The notes below the pieces were generated by a model, which saw only the letters and a list, made by a program, of their open reading frames with translations, did not search any database and was not told the origin of the DNA. Of a DNA stretch of 64,000 nt, positions 35,982 through 47,537 are shown piece after piece (the first letter of the stretch is position 1; each line of letters starts with the position of its first letter). The position numbers and the translations under genes were made by a program. The stretch covers positions 197,501 to 261,500 of the forward strand of contig JAKOGI010000537.1 of NCBI GenBank assembly GCA_029747015.1, written 5' to 3'. Source of the stretch: Carnegiea gigantea (lineage: Eukaryota > Streptophyta > Magnoliopsida > Caryophyllales > Cactaceae).

Positions 35982-36429
35982 GATCATTAGAGTTTCACCT
36001 ATTCTACTTCATGTTATAGGTTTTTGATCTTTTGCTTGTATATCAGTACAACTGGTTAAGGTTGACTTTTATTTTTTGCACATTTTGCGAAGATATGATG
36101 TATATAGGTAGTCTAACCTGACTAGCTATGATCCTGTAATCTTCCTTCTTCTTTTTGAGGTTTGGGGTAGATCTGACTATTAGAGTAACTCAATGTTTTT
36201 TCTATAGGAAGGGGTAGGATAAAAACCCTAGCTAAAATATGGGGTTGTATTGAAATGATGTAATATGAAATTATTTGGGGGATCTATATATACGTATGCA
36301 ATAAGGTGTTGCTTTAAATTGAAATTATGTTTGGTTTTGAGTAGTTATTGCTTTATTGTGTGCAACAAAAAATTGAATAACAACTTTTATTTAAGTGATC
36401 CACTATGTTACAATCTATAAACAACATGT
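35982..36429. other. E6 spacer before gag
   Basis: About 450 bp, T-rich, with a pyrimidine tract and AG at about 36185-36210 that looks like an intron acceptor. No matching donor can be argued for. No coding seen. Confidence 0.35.
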
Positions 36430-37361
36430 AGAATGACAAAGGTGATACCCACGGTTCAAGTAACCAAGTGTCGAACAACTCATGGGAAAACCTAGATCGG
36501 GGCCCAATAGTAGCTCTTGAAGTATCTAGTAGTGTTGAGGGTCTAGAGTATTGGAAGAATTTTGTGGTTGAATGATAAAGAGAATTCCTCCCGTAGTTCC
36601 TGAAACTACCCCTAATCCTAATAAGTTGGCTGATAGGGTATCTCGATGAATCTCTAAGGTTTATGATATAAAGTTTAACATTGTAGAACTTGAATAATGG
36701 ATCATGGTAGTAGAAAAAATAGTTTTTGTTATTGAGGTACCCGAGGAGAAAAAGGTGAACATAAGGACCTTTTATTTAGCTAGTGAAGCAGGTATATGGT
36801 GGGACACTATAAAGGGAAAGTTACAAGGATGTGATCGAGGTTACCTAGGCTAAATTCCTTGAGGAGCTTGGGACTAAATTCTATCCAATCATAGTTCAAC
36901 TATAAAATGAGAAAGAATTTATAAGATTGAAGATGAGTGGTAATGTATTAGTGCTACACTATGCTAGCAAGTTCAAGGAGTCATCGATGTTTGTTCCAGA
37001 CTTCGTTCCTTCTAAAAGGATGAAGATGAGGATATTTGGGTAAGGTTTAGCCTTTTATATTTGAAATAAACTGCTAGCTCAACCAATCTAAACCTATTAA
37101 TAGTCGTATGAACGAGCTGCTAAAGTGGAGTGAGTGTAAAGTGAGTTGAGTGCCTTGAATCTAAAGAATCAAAAAAGGAAGTGGAAAGACTGAGGGACGT
37201 TAATTGAGATTGTAGCCTAGAAGAAACCAATTGTTGGCCCTACCAAGAGTCCTCCATTAGCTTCAACTGAACCTTTTGGGAGGTGTGGTCGTAAAAACCA
37301 TATCATAACTGAATGTTGAGTAGGTGCTAATAAGTGCTTTTGGTGTGATAGTCCAGACCAT
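36430..37361 (+). pseudogene. gag: E6 gag with zinc knuckle
   Basis: Fragments in the plus direction include RIPPVVPETTPNPN, LASEAGIWWDTIKG (capsid), EKEFIRLKMSGNVLVLHYASKF and FVPDFVPSKRMKMRIFG. A first Cys-rich patch follows (FGRCGRKNHIITEC), then CFWCDSPDHLVTTW at the end. The knuckle normally reads CX2CX4HX4C; its last Cys is Trp here. The content fits a chromovirus gag that coats the RNA. Frameshifts and stops are common. Confidence 0.75.
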
Positions 37362-37953
37362 TTGGTTACTACTTGGCCAACAAGACAGCATGCTATAGAG
37401 AAAAGAGCTGCAAAGCGAGAGGCATCGTCGGGCCCGACCCCTAAACTTATAACTATAGGGCGACCTTACTTAATGAGCAAGAAGGAAGCTACAGGTTCTG
37501 GTACAGTAGTAATCGGAACGCTCTTTTCAAATTTAATGCCATTTTGTGTTTTATTAGATTGGAATGTTTCTCATTCCTTCATATCCACTCGAACTACATT
37601 GCCATTGAATTTAGAAAAAGATAAGGTGTGGGCCACCTATAGAATTAGCTTACCAATTGAACAAGAGATGGATTGCCCCATCATCTACAAGCACGCTAGT
37701 ATTACGATTAGTGTACATAAGTTCCATAGGAATTTAATTTAATTTGACATATCAAAAATTGATGTCATCTTAGGGATAGAATGGTTTACCAGTTATTGGG
37801 CACACATTGATTGTAAGAACCTTAAAGTTGCTTTAATGGACCAAAAGGGTGAAGAAGCATTCTTCTGTGTTGAAACAAATTGAAAAGAGTGTCCCATCAA
37901 CTTAATTATAGAGGCATGTAAGCTAATAAGCCAAGGTTGTGTAGGATACCTGT
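37362..37953 (+). pseudogene. E6 protease, cut by E7
   Basis: Open from 37362 to 37742, then continuing after a stop. It reads ATGSGTVVIGTLFSNLMPFC, VLLDWNVSHSFIS (active site; the family has LLDSGASHSFIS), then IDVILGIEWFTSYWAHIDC and LKVALMDQ, the end of the protease fold. The Ser-Gly-Ala after the catalytic Asp is replaced, so it is inactive. Translation reaches ISQGCVGYLCY, where E7 interrupts; the same frame picks up at 44645. Confidence 0.8.
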
Positions 37954-37958
37954 GTTAT

Positions 37959-39406
37959 TGTTAGTAATTTGCGGCAAGCGTATGGTTTATCATTGTACGA
38001 ATTACGGGTATCGTCCTCATGGATGGTTGTGAAACTAGATTGCGACAATTCTAATCACTATTAAAACTAAACTAACACAATTGACATCTCACAAATTGCT
38101 CACGCTAACACAATTCTAATCATTATTAAACAAAAACTAAACTAAACTAAACCAAACAGGGGAATGGCAACAGGGAAATCCCATATTAGAACAATACCAG
38201 GAATCGAAAAAATTGCGAAAATTCCAGATTCATCTCCAACTAACGTAATTAATCCCATATTATAACTTGAACAAATAAGTAAAGCAAGAGCATATGCTTC
38301 AGATTGTATCAAGGCAAATTAAACAAATAGAGAAGGCAGAATATGGTGACAGCAGACGGGGCACGGCAGGCACGGCAGAACATTGATCTCAAATTTGTAG
38401 TTTTCTAAACTAGACAAACAGGCTCACAAACAACCAGAGTCAAGCCAGAATTCGAAACTAACAGGGGACGTGAAATGGCAAATTAGACCAATTGAAATCC
38501 AGAAATTTGACAACAAACCATAATTCATCGAAGCATATTCCAAATTGACAAAACAAAGCTGAATTGCAAGCGAAGAACAGCTCTGGCCTTCGAAACTTCC
38601 AACAAACGAAATGAAACCAAGGAACCCTAAAATCTTTAACATCTGAAATTGAAACAAATATACCTAAAAACTAAAACAAAACCTCCATACATGCCCCTCG
38701 AATGGCTGTCGTGCCCTCTATTTGTACCTGAATCCTTTCCTCTCTTTGTTTGTCGAATGTGGCCTTGATGTGAACGGTTGATGGCAGATGATAAGTCACG
38801 ATTAGGCGCGATAATGGGCCATAAATGAGTGATGGAGGAGAGGGAACGATCGTGTACTGAGGAAAACTAAAGCACCAAAGCCGTTTGATTGGAGGTGAAG
38901 AAGAAGGAGGAGAAAAGCAGAGGGTAAGGGTTGCTCGGGTTCTCTGGGGTTCGAGGGGAAGAAGGAGAGGAGAGAGAAACAATAAAGGGGGAGTTAGTGC
39001 TGAAGACCACGTGCCTGGCACTTGTGGTGATTAAGTGGGAAGGCAGGCTAGCGGGCTTCAGTCTGGGCCTCGGGAAGGACGGGCAAATTGATTAGCCCAA
39101 CCCACGGAGCTAGGGAGAGGAGAGGGAAGAGAGAGAATGGGCAACGGATTAGCCGTTTGGGCTTTGCTTGGGCTTGGGAGAGCTGGACCAAATTGTTCTG
39201 CTGGTTTTTTCTTTATGCTTTCTCATCTGATCTTAACTCTGTTTGTTCAATTCCTTTTTTTTTCCCCAAAATATTCATTCAATCTTCAAACTTCTCAAAT
39301 TCCTACAAAATAAACAAAGACACATTAAAATTCAAATTTAATTATTTATTTCGAGCAATTATTAGACAATAAAATGGGATAGGGTATCACAATTTCTGGC
39401 TGAACA
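37959..39406 (-). repeat. E7 3' LTR
   Basis: 1448 bp; on the minus strand starts TGTTCAGCC and ends AATTACTAACA. Differs from the partner by scattered substitutions and small indels, among them a short deletion near 38450 (the partner has extra bases near 43670). Confidence 0.9.
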
Positions 39407-39424
39407 AATAGCCCCACACCTAAG
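39407..39424 (-). other. E7 polypurine tract
   Basis: On the minus strand AGGTGTGGGGCTATT lies directly before TGTTCAGCC of the 3' LTR. E9 has the analogous GGAGTGGGGGCATT before TGTTCGTCC. Confidence 0.75.
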
Positions 39425-41043
39425 TTTTGCTCGTCCTTGAGTAAAACAAAACTAAAAATCCTAGAAAAAAGGTTAATCTATTCAAGATAATTCCGTATTT
39501 ACAAAATACCGTCTCAATTCATCCTATTTCATCAAATCCGGGATGTGATATGGTTCCGAAAAGAAAATAAAATCCTAACTCACTTTCGTAGGAATCACGA
39601 TTGCACTTAGCACGTGCAACACGCCCTTTAAACCCCTGGGTTACCCCTAGTGGACGAGTAATGTCTCGTGAGGGTTTGCAGAAGATATACCCACAAAATC
39701 TATAAAAGAAAACAAAAAATCGAAAATCGAAAAACTCTTTTTATCAAAAATTAATATGTACAAAGCTGGGGAATAGATTATATACACATTCCGATCAACT
39801 AAATCGCCCACATAGCAAAGATCTTAACATGCATATAAACACAATGTACTCATCAAGACTCTCTCCCTCATGAATGACAGCAAAGCCCTAATGTTTTACC
39901 CAACTGTACATCAAAACTTTGAATCCATCCCAGTGCTCGTGTGCAAGTATATCACCATCTTAGGGCTTAGATTTGCCAAAATCAAACCCAATCCCACTCG
40001 GCTGACACAAATTACATTATTGACTTAACAACATAGGAAGCAAGCTTTTCCAGTAGCAATATTGCCTCAAAGGATAACACCCAGTAGCACGTGTTTCAAA
40101 GGATTACTTGTCATTCCAAATTTCATGTTATTTTCTTTTTTTTATTCTTTCTTTCCTTTTTTTCAGTTTTTTTTCCAATTTTTTTTCATTTTTTTCTCTC
40201 TCTCTCTCTCTTTTTTTTTGGTTTTCAAAACAAAAATCAAAGTAATTGTGTCTAAAACAAGTGGGAAAGCCGATCATGGAAAATTAAGGCCGTAAGAAAA
40301 TGAGAATGAAAGAAATAGGGGTTGGGTCATACAGCGATAATGAACAAATGTGGTTAGAATTAGGACTAAGAATGACACACCAAGGACAGAGACCTATCAA
40401 GCACATCATGCATAAATACAAGCTAAAAATCAAAGTACATGGGATTTAAACTGATTAGAAAAGTACAAAGGTTCCCCAAAAATAAAACAAAATCTTTTTG
40501 AAATTTTAGCAATTTTCTTTTTTTTTTTTGTTTTTTTCGAAATGTCTGAAAAATTTCGAAAAAATGGGCACCTCACCCCTGCACCAAAACTCTACAATGT
40601 CCTCATTGTAGGAACTAAGGCGCCAAAAAGCAACACCGAAAATCGAGACAAAACACAAATATATACAAACTTACGGAACAAAACCAAAAAAAATCAAAAA
40701 CATCAAAAACTCTCAAAACTCTCAAAACAAAGTACAAAACAATCCTAGATATCCACAACTTACAAAGAAACACAAAACTGAATATAACCAAGACTGATCA
40801 CAGCTAACACGGCTCAACAAATCCCAGATTTCTCCTCAAGATTGATCACCTATCACAATGGTAATCCTGAAAATCTACAACTAAGAAAAAGAAAAGAAAC
40901 GAAAAAGAAGAGGGAAGAGAATTGAACGATCATGCCAGCTGAGGTGTTGAAGTACACCTAAGCTAAAGCCTCTCTCAGATGAGGACGATGAAGCACCAGC
41001 CACTCCATCACAATGCATAAGCTGTTATTCAAATCAAAACCCA
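39425..41043 (-). other. E7 noncoding 3' block, conserved with E9
   Basis: Lies between the gag stop and PPT. Many stretches match the same region of E9 in the same order: GTAGGAATCACG, CCCTTTAAACCCCT, GTGGACGAGT, CAGTGCTCGTGTGCAAGT, ATTGCCTCAAAGG, a long pyrimidine tract (40125-40220), AATGACACACCAAGG and GGGCACCTCA. No ORF explains the conservation. It may hold packaging, dimerisation or reverse-transcription signals recognised by partner proteins. Confidence 0.7.
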
Positions 41044-42597
41044 TTAGCACAGAAGCAACTTATCACATAACGAAGACCAACTCTTAAGAAGATGGACGCA
41101 AGAAATAGCAACGAGTTGGAACAAGCAAGAGTACATCCACCATTGCAATTCAGCACAAGTGAGGGCCCGTTCCAACTTGTCAAATAGGTAGGCCCAATCA
41201 GGAAAGAGGTAGACATACTCAAAAGTAGGCAGGAAGTGAGCTATTGGCCTAGAAATGTAATCATCATGAATGACTGATCTAGGCAACTCAGAGGGTCCTA
41301 AGTCCACAAGTCCTTTAAGTGCAATACACTCATGAGTCTGGTTTAAATCAAAATGTTCAGTGGCAATGGTCTCAGACTCAATAAAGTCAGACTTGCAAGA
41401 TTCAAAGAGGAGGTCGGCTTGGATGGGGTCAAAAGAAAAAAATTCATATTCAGCACATAGGTCCACATCCAAACTCACATTGATGTCAAAACAAAATGAG
41501 TCATATTCAATAGGGAATGACTCAGAAGGTATGAGAGGGTTAAAAGAGAATGATTCATATTCAACACAAAAACCCTCATCAAAATTTTCATCGAAATTAA
41601 ACCCATATAAAAAAGATTCATATTCGACAGAAAGAATATCATCATTAAATTCTAAACTAGTGGGCTCAATGTCTTTTGCACATGACTCCTGGACAGCAAT
41701 ATCATCTAACTTATCATGATGCTCAACATCTGATGTGACACTCGTATCTAACTCAGTAGCACTTGCAAGGGCTCGACCCGCTTCAAACTCAGAAGAGTCA
41801 TGCAAAGTGGTGGGTCTGTCAGTAGAAACTAAGACATCATCAATGACATCCGTATGTGAGCTAGTGTGGGGTACAAGGTTAGGGGATAGAGACATAGGAA
41901 GGTCACTCTCCCATTCTAGGCTAGGCAAAGGTAGGACATCATACAAGTTAGGCCTAGATTGATAAGAGGGCGCAAAGTCATTATAAAGACTAACTACAAG
42001 TTTAGGAGATCCTAAACTAGAGTCAGACTCATCACAACGCTCCCTACTCTGATTAAAACAATGAGAATATTCAGGAATCCTCTTGTTCATTGTCTCTAAC
42101 ACTTTATTGGCCAAGGCATTTAACCTCTGTTCAACACTTGCACAAGTAGCATCAACATAGTTATAATAAGGACAAGAATAAGCATCATGATAGGAAGACT
42201 CACAATAAGCACACAAAACAGGAGGCACAGAAGCATAAGAGGGGTCATACGAATCTATAAAATGACCTCTGGAGTAAGGATTAGTATAAAAAGCAGACTC
42301 AGCATGAGTTGGGTACTTTAAGTTCATTTTAGCTTGTTCAAACTCATAAGTATTCCAAGCTAACCTTTCAAAGAAATCCCAGGCCTCATCTTGAGTTCTA
42401 GACAACAATCCTAGCAAACCTCCTAAGTACATGGACTCAACAATACCACTAAATTCAGCATTTAGACCCAAAATAATGACCTCACAAATCTCCCATTTCT
42501 CAAAAGTTTGATTCAACTGAGCACGGTAATCGTTAAGTCTAGACAAATAACGCCAGAAAGATTCATGCTCATATTGTGGGAATTTAAACACTGGCAT
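41044..42597 (-). CDS. gag: Gag protein of E7 (gag-only, with EYESF acidic repeats)
   Basis: 517 codons without interruption, ATG at 42597. Residues about 1-90 form a shortened retrotransposon gag capsid domain (FWRYLSRLNDYRAQLNQTF, then DEAWDFFERLAWNTYEFEQA). A perfect CX2CX4HX4C zinc knuckle lies at Cys129, Cys132, His137 and Cys142 for RNA binding. Residues about 190-320 are acidic and Ser-rich. Residues about 319-395 hold four EY(E/D)(S/F)F repeats spaced roughly 18-22 residues apart. The tail is richer in hydrophobic and Cys residues (SCLFQLVAISCVHLL), perhaps a membrane or packing helix. It would assemble particles in the cytoplasm but needs reverse transcriptase and integrase from elsewhere. 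Plus-strand frames across it are shadows. Confidence 0.85.
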   Translation of the reverse strand: MPVFKFPQYEHESFWRYLSRLNDYRAQLNQTFEKWEICEVIILGLNAEFSGIVESMYLGGLLGLLSRTQDEAWDFFERLAWNTYEFEQAKMNLKYPTHAESAFYTNPYSRGHFIDSYDPSYASVPPVLCAYCESSYHDAYSCPYYNYVDATCASVEQRLNALANKVLETMNKRIPEYSHCFNQSRERCDESDSSLGSPKLVVSLYNDFAPSYQSRPNLYDVLPLPSLEWESDLPMSLSPNLVPHTSSHTDVIDDVLVSTDRPTTLHDSSEFEAGRALASATELDTSVTSDVEHHDKLDDIAVQESCAKDIEPTSLEFNDDILSVEYESFLYGFNFDENFDEGFCVEYESFSFNPLIPSESFPIEYDSFCFDINVSLDVDLCAEYEFFSFDPIQADLLFESCKSDFIESETIATEHFDLNQTHECIALKGLVDLGPSELPRSVIHDDYISRPIAHFLPTFEYVYLFPDWAYLFDKLERALTCAELQWWMYSCLFQLVAISCVHLLKSWSSLCDKLLLC

Positions 42598-43157
42598 TCT
42601 TGAATTCTTTTCTTTTTTTTGGAAGAAAAATGACGCTAGGACACTAATTACAAACTAATAATTAAAACAAAAACAGGAGACTGAAATAATCAAGTTAAGC
42701 ACATAAAATAAACCAACAAAAATAAAACAAGATTACCAAAAGAAAAAGACCAAAACGACAAAGTATAAACACTAAGCATGAGCACCATTTTTTTTTTTTT
42801 TAAGGATAAAAAAATAGAAAACAGAAAATAAACTAAAACAAATATAGAAAATAAACTAAGACCCTAAACAAGCAAAGACTAACCAGAAAGTTGCTTTTTT
42901 TTCTGCACAAAAACTAAATTGGTTAGAACGGCAAAAATCACACCAGAATAATGTCTAAAAATTGAAATGAAACTAATCTAAACAACAAGAATCAAAACAT
43001 GAACTTACTTCAACAATCGAAAATAATCTAAACGAAAGTACTAAAAATAAAAACTCAATCGAACCCTACTAAAACGAAAATAAAACTAAAACGAAATTGA
43101 CGCAAATAACTCGAATAACTAAACTACAACTCGAAGCAACCTAATCTCACAACGCCA
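42598..43157 (-). other. E7 5' leader
   Basis: 560 bp between PBS and gag start, with A/T runs (for example at 42790-42802) and no coding. This is where an RNA packaging signal would be expected. Confidence 0.6.
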
Positions 43158-43175
43158 TCCCTGGCAGCGGCGCCA
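43158..43175 (-). other. E7 primer-binding site (tRNA-Asp type)
   Basis: On the minus strand TGGCGCCGCTGCCAGGGA, 18 bases starting a few bases after the LTR end. It differs from the E9 site by two bases. Confidence 0.88.
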
Positions 43176-43181
43176 AAAACT

Positions 43182-44639
43182 TATTAGTAATTTTCCGCAA
43201 GCGTTCAGTTTATCGTTGTACGAATTACAGGTATTGTCCTCAGAGATGGTTGTGAAACTAGATTGTGACAATTCTAATCACTATTAAAACTAAACTAACA
43301 CAATTGATATCTCACAAATTGCTCACGCTAACACAACTCTAATCATTATGAAACAAAAACTAAACTAAACCAAACAGGGGAATGGTAACAGAGAAATCCC
43401 GAATTAGAACAATACCAAGAATTGAAAAAATTGCGCAAATTGCATATTCATCACCAACTAACGTAATTAATCCCATATTATAACTTGAACAAATAAGTAA
43501 AGCAAGAGCATATGCTTCAGATTGTATCAAGGCAAATTAAACAAACAGAGAAGGCAGAACACGGTGACAGCAGACGGGGCACGGCAGGCACGGCAGAACA
43601 CTGATCTCAAATTTGTAGTTTTCTAAACTAAACAAACAGGCTCACAAACAACCAGAGTCAAGCCACAAATTTTACCTCAGAATTTGAAACTAATAGGGGA
43701 CATGAAATAGCAAATCAGACCAATTGAAATCCAGAAATTTGACAACAAACCATAATTCATTGAAGCATATTCCAAATTGACAAAACAAAGCTGAATTGCA
43801 AGCTAGGAACAGCTCTGGCCTTTAAAACTTCCAACAAACGAAATGAAACCAAGGAAACCTAAAATCTCTAACATCTGAAATTGAAACAAATATACCTAAA
43901 AACTAAAACAAAACCTCCATACATGCCCCTCGAGTGACTGTCGTGCCCTCTATTTGTACCCGAATCCTTTCCTCTCTTTGTCCGTCGAATGTGGCCTTGA
44001 TGTGAACGGTTGATGGCAAATGATAAGTCACGATTAGGCACGGTAATGGGCCATAAATGAGTGATGGAGGAGAGAGAACGATCGTGAACTGAGGAAAACT
44101 AAAGCGCCATAGCTGTTTGATTGGAGGTGAAGAAGAAGGAGGAGAAAAGCAGAGGGTAAGGGTTGCTCGGGTTCTTTGGGGTTCGAGAGGAAGAAGGAGA
44201 GGAGAGAGAAAGCATAAAGGGAGTGTTAGTACTGAAGATCACGTGCCTGGCACGTGTGGTGATTAAGTGGGAAGGCAGGCTAGCGGGCTTCAGTCTGGGC
44301 CTCGGGAAGGATGGGCAAGTTGATTAGCCCAACCCAGGGAGCTAGGGAGAGGAGAAGGAAGAGAGAGAATGGGCAACGGATTAGCTGTTTGGGCCTCTGC
44401 TTGGGCTTGGGAGAGTTGGACCAAATTGTTCTGTTGGTTTCTTCTTTATGCTTTCTCATCTGATCTTAACTCTGTTTGTTCAATTCCTTTTTTTTTTTCC
44501 AAAATATTCATTCAATCTTCAAACTTCTCAAATTCCTACAAAATAAACAAAGACACATTAAAATTCAAATTTAATTATTTATTTCGAGCAATTATTAGAC
44601 AATAAAATGGGATAAAATATCACAATTTCTGGTTGAACA
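43182..44639 (-). repeat. E7 5' LTR
   Basis: 1458 bp; on the minus strand from TGTTCAACC to AATTACTAATA. The last bases read TA rather than CA, a single change from the 3' LTR copy. Confidence 0.9.
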
Positions 44640-45810
44640 GTTATTCCACTGAGGTTAAGAAGATGGGGATGAAAGTAGAAAACATCCATTAGGTTGGTCA
44701 ACTTCTTGATGTCTTTCCTGAAAACTTACCTCGTTTACCCCCTTAGCAGCAGATTGACTTCAAAATTGGACTAGTCCCTGGGCACAACCTATTTTAAAAG
44801 CCCCTCGTAGGAAGGCTCCAACAAAGCTCAAGGAATCAAAAACTTAAATGGATGATTTATTACAGAAGGGATTTATTAGGCTAAGTGTGCCACCTAGGGA
44901 GACCCAATTTTATTTTTGAAGGAAAAAGGATGGAAACCTAAGGGTTATATAGAATACTAGGAGTTACACAAAATTCTATTAGGAACAATTATCCTTTATC
45001 CTAAGTAGATGATTTGTTTGACTGACTACATAAAGCTAGGGTGTTTTTGAAAATTGAAATGGGGTCTAGTTACCATTAACTTAGAGTTAAATATGATGAC
45101 ATCCTTGAGATTGCTTTCAGGACCAGATGTGATTGCTATGAACTTATCATGATGCCTTTTGGATCTATAAATGGCCCTAATGTATTAATGGATCTCATGA
45201 ATAGGTTTTTTTGGCCTTTTTTGAATAAATTTGTGGTAGCATTTATAGATGACATTTTGATATACACTAGGAGAAGGAGGACCATGCAAACCATTTAAAG
45301 ATTTTGTGACAAACTTTAAGGAAACAACAACTATATTCTGAACTGAAAAAATATAAGACTTGGTTCACTGCGATGACATTTTTGGTCATATTGTTTCTAA
45401 AACAGGGATTAGATTTGATCACTATAAAATAAAAGCAGTTACTGAATGGCCTATGCTAACCAATGCCACAAAGTAAGGAGTCTTATTTGGTTAGATGGAT
45501 GCTGTAGGGGATTTGTGAAAGATTTTTTGAAAATAGCTTCCCCATTATCTAACCTACTAAAGAAGATGGGTAAGTTTGAATTATCAGACAAATGAGAAGA
45601 GGCACGCCAGGAATTAAAAAAGCAGTAAACCACGACACTCATCGTTACTTCGCCCGTAGAGGGTAAAGGATACACCATTTACAGTGATGTCTCTAAGAAT
45701 GGATTAGGTTGTGCCTTGATGCAAGATGATAAGGTGATACTTATGCCTCTAGCCATGTAAGTTTTTTAGCAATCATCGAAGTTTAAATTACATCTTTACC
45801 TAAAAAGATC
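44640..45810 (+). pseudogene. E6 reverse transcriptase and RNase H
   Basis: Resumes E6 pol after E7. It reads LLDVFPENLPRLPP and IDFKIGLVPG (before RT), then VDDLFD, ARVFLKIEMGSSYH, DDILEIAFRTRCDCYELI, MMPFGSINGPNVLMDLMNRF, FVVAFIDDILIYT with the catalytic Asp pair kept, and FVKDFLKIASPLSNLL. RNase H follows: GYTIYSDVSKNGLGCALMQ. The frame is broken by stops about every 30-60 codons, and part of RNase H after 45770 is missing or scrambled. Confidence 0.82.
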
Positions 45811-47476
45811 AACCTAAGGAGGCAACAATGGTTGCAATTACTTAAGGATTATGATCTACACAATTTAATATCATCCAGGAAAGGCCCATGTTGTTGTAAA
45901 CACGTTGAGTAGGAAGCTCTCATATAGCTTGAGCACAATAACAATTACCCAACCTACCATCTTGAGAGATCTTGAGAATATAGGTATTAAACTTGTCTCC
46001 CATGGGTCAATAAATGGGTTGTTGTCAGCGTTAAAGTGCAAGATTCCATAGTAGAAGAGATTGAGACATACCCCAAAAAAAAAAGATCCTGAGTTAAAAA
46101 TGCTCAGGAAGAATACCGCGTAAGGAAAAGCTCTTGGCTTCATCATACATGAGGATAGGGCTTTGAGGTTTCAAATATGACTTCGTGTGCCCAATAAAGA
46201 GGAACTAAAAAGGAAGACTCCAGAAGAAGCCCATAATACTCATTATTTAGTGCACACAAGAAGAACAAAAAATGTACAGGGATTTAAGGCAATAGTACTG
46301 GTGGGATAACAAGAAAAGGGACATTGCTGAGTATGTGAATAAACACATGACTTGTAGAAGGTCAAAGCTGAACATCAATACCTGGTAGTTGAATTAAGAT
46401 CCTTGGAAATTCCAACCTGGAAGTGGGATTCAATCGCATTGGACCTTGTCATGGGATTGCTGCTTTCCACGTTCGTGAAAGAATGTCATTCGAGTTATTG
46501 CTAATAGACATACTAAATCTGCCCATTTCATGCCAATCCATGGCACCTGGGGTGTTGATAGACTAGCACAATTGTATGTCAAGAAGATAGTCCGACTATG
46601 TGGTATATAAAAGGATAGTGTGTCTAACAAAGACTAGAGATCTCAAGCCTGATTTTGGCAAGCCTTATAGAAGGCTTTTTTGACTAAATTAAACTTCAGT
46701 AGTTCACACCACCTCGAGACCAATGGATAGACTAAAATCATGAATCAAATTATGAAAGATGTACTAAAGGTATGTGTGCTTGACTTTCAGTGAAAATGGT
46801 AGGATGCCTTACCCATAGGGGAATTTTCTTACAATAATAGTTACCATACTATTAAAATGGCTCCTTTTGAGGTGCCTCACAGGAGAAAATACAAGACACC
46901 CTTGTGTTACATTGAGCTAGATGAAGCATTAATTATCAGGCTTGAGTTTATTCAGGAAACCATTGAGAAGATAAGGAAGATTCAAGAGCACGTTAGAACT
47001 GCTAAGAGCAGATAGACGCATTATGCTGATAAAAGGAGGAGACCATTAGAGTTTAAAGTGGGAGATAAAGTGTTCTTGAAGGTGTCAACAATCAAGGGAG
47101 TGAGAAGGTTCAATGTCTGGGGAAAGTTAAGCCATAGATATATTGGGCCTTATGAAATCATTGAGAAGCTAAACGCTATGCCATATAAATTGGATTTACA
47201 AGCACAACTCAAGCATGTGCACAATGTTTTCTATGTTCACAACTCAAAAAGTATATTGCAAACTTAAACCATTTTATTATGATAGAGCATGTAGGGATGG
47301 CCAAGAATCTAGTCTATAAAGAAAATCCTGTGCGAATTCTAGATTTTAGAGCTACACAACTTCCCAATAAAAGCATCCCTATAGTAATGGTTTATGGGCT
47401 AATGATTCTTCATCTAAAGCCACACGGCAGGTGGAAGACGACAAGGAAAGTAAGTACCGATACTTGTTTGAGGTGA
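45811..47476 (+). pseudogene. E6 integrase and chromodomain
   Basis: Integrase zinc region WWDNKKRDIAEYVNKHMTCR at about 46295, core remnants near 46490-46760 (HTKSAHFMPIHGTW, LAQLYVKKIVRLCG, LETNG), then WDALPIGEFSYNNSYHTIKM and PFEVPHRRKYKTPLCY. The C-terminus is clear at 47010-47270 (THYADKRRRPLEFKVGDKVF, RRFNVWGKLSHRYIGPYEI, LKHVHNVFYVHNS). After a stop a chromodomain remnant follows (NLVYKENPVRILDF, LPNKSIPIVMVYG). The chromodomain places E6 among chromoviruses, whose integrases target heterochromatin. Confidence 0.82.
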
Positions 47477-47524
47477 GTATAAGGTTTCTTTGAAATTTGC
47501 AAGTTTTAAAATAGAACTTATTTT

Positions 47525-47537
47525 ATGGAGGGAAGGC
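47525..47537 (+). other. E6 polypurine tract
   Basis: ATGGAGGGAAGGC directly precedes the second LTR, close in form to the E1 tract. Confidence 0.65.

Larger units (their letters stand above)
37959..44639 (-). mobile_element. E7: complete gag-only (TR-GAG-like) Athila-related element
   Basis: 6681 bp bounded by near-identical LTRs (37959-39406 and 43182-44639) and a perfect 5-bp target duplication GTTAT (37954-37958 and 44640-44644). Read on the minus strand: 5' LTR, tRNA-Asp-type PBS (43158-43175), leader, one intact 517-codon gag ORF, a 1.6-kb noncoding block, PPT, 3' LTR. No PR, RT or IN is present. The intact ORF, clean ends and very similar LTRs make it the youngest-looking insertion in the window. 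Removing it restores E6 pol. Confidence 0.93.

Noticed and set aside
36185..36215. Pyrimidine tract and AG before E6 gag, like a splice acceptor
   Set aside because: No credible donor or conserved second copy was found; T-rich plant DNA gives such sites often.
41360..41962. Plus-strand frames across E7 gag
   Set aside because: Antisense shadows of the intact gag ORF with no motif of their own.
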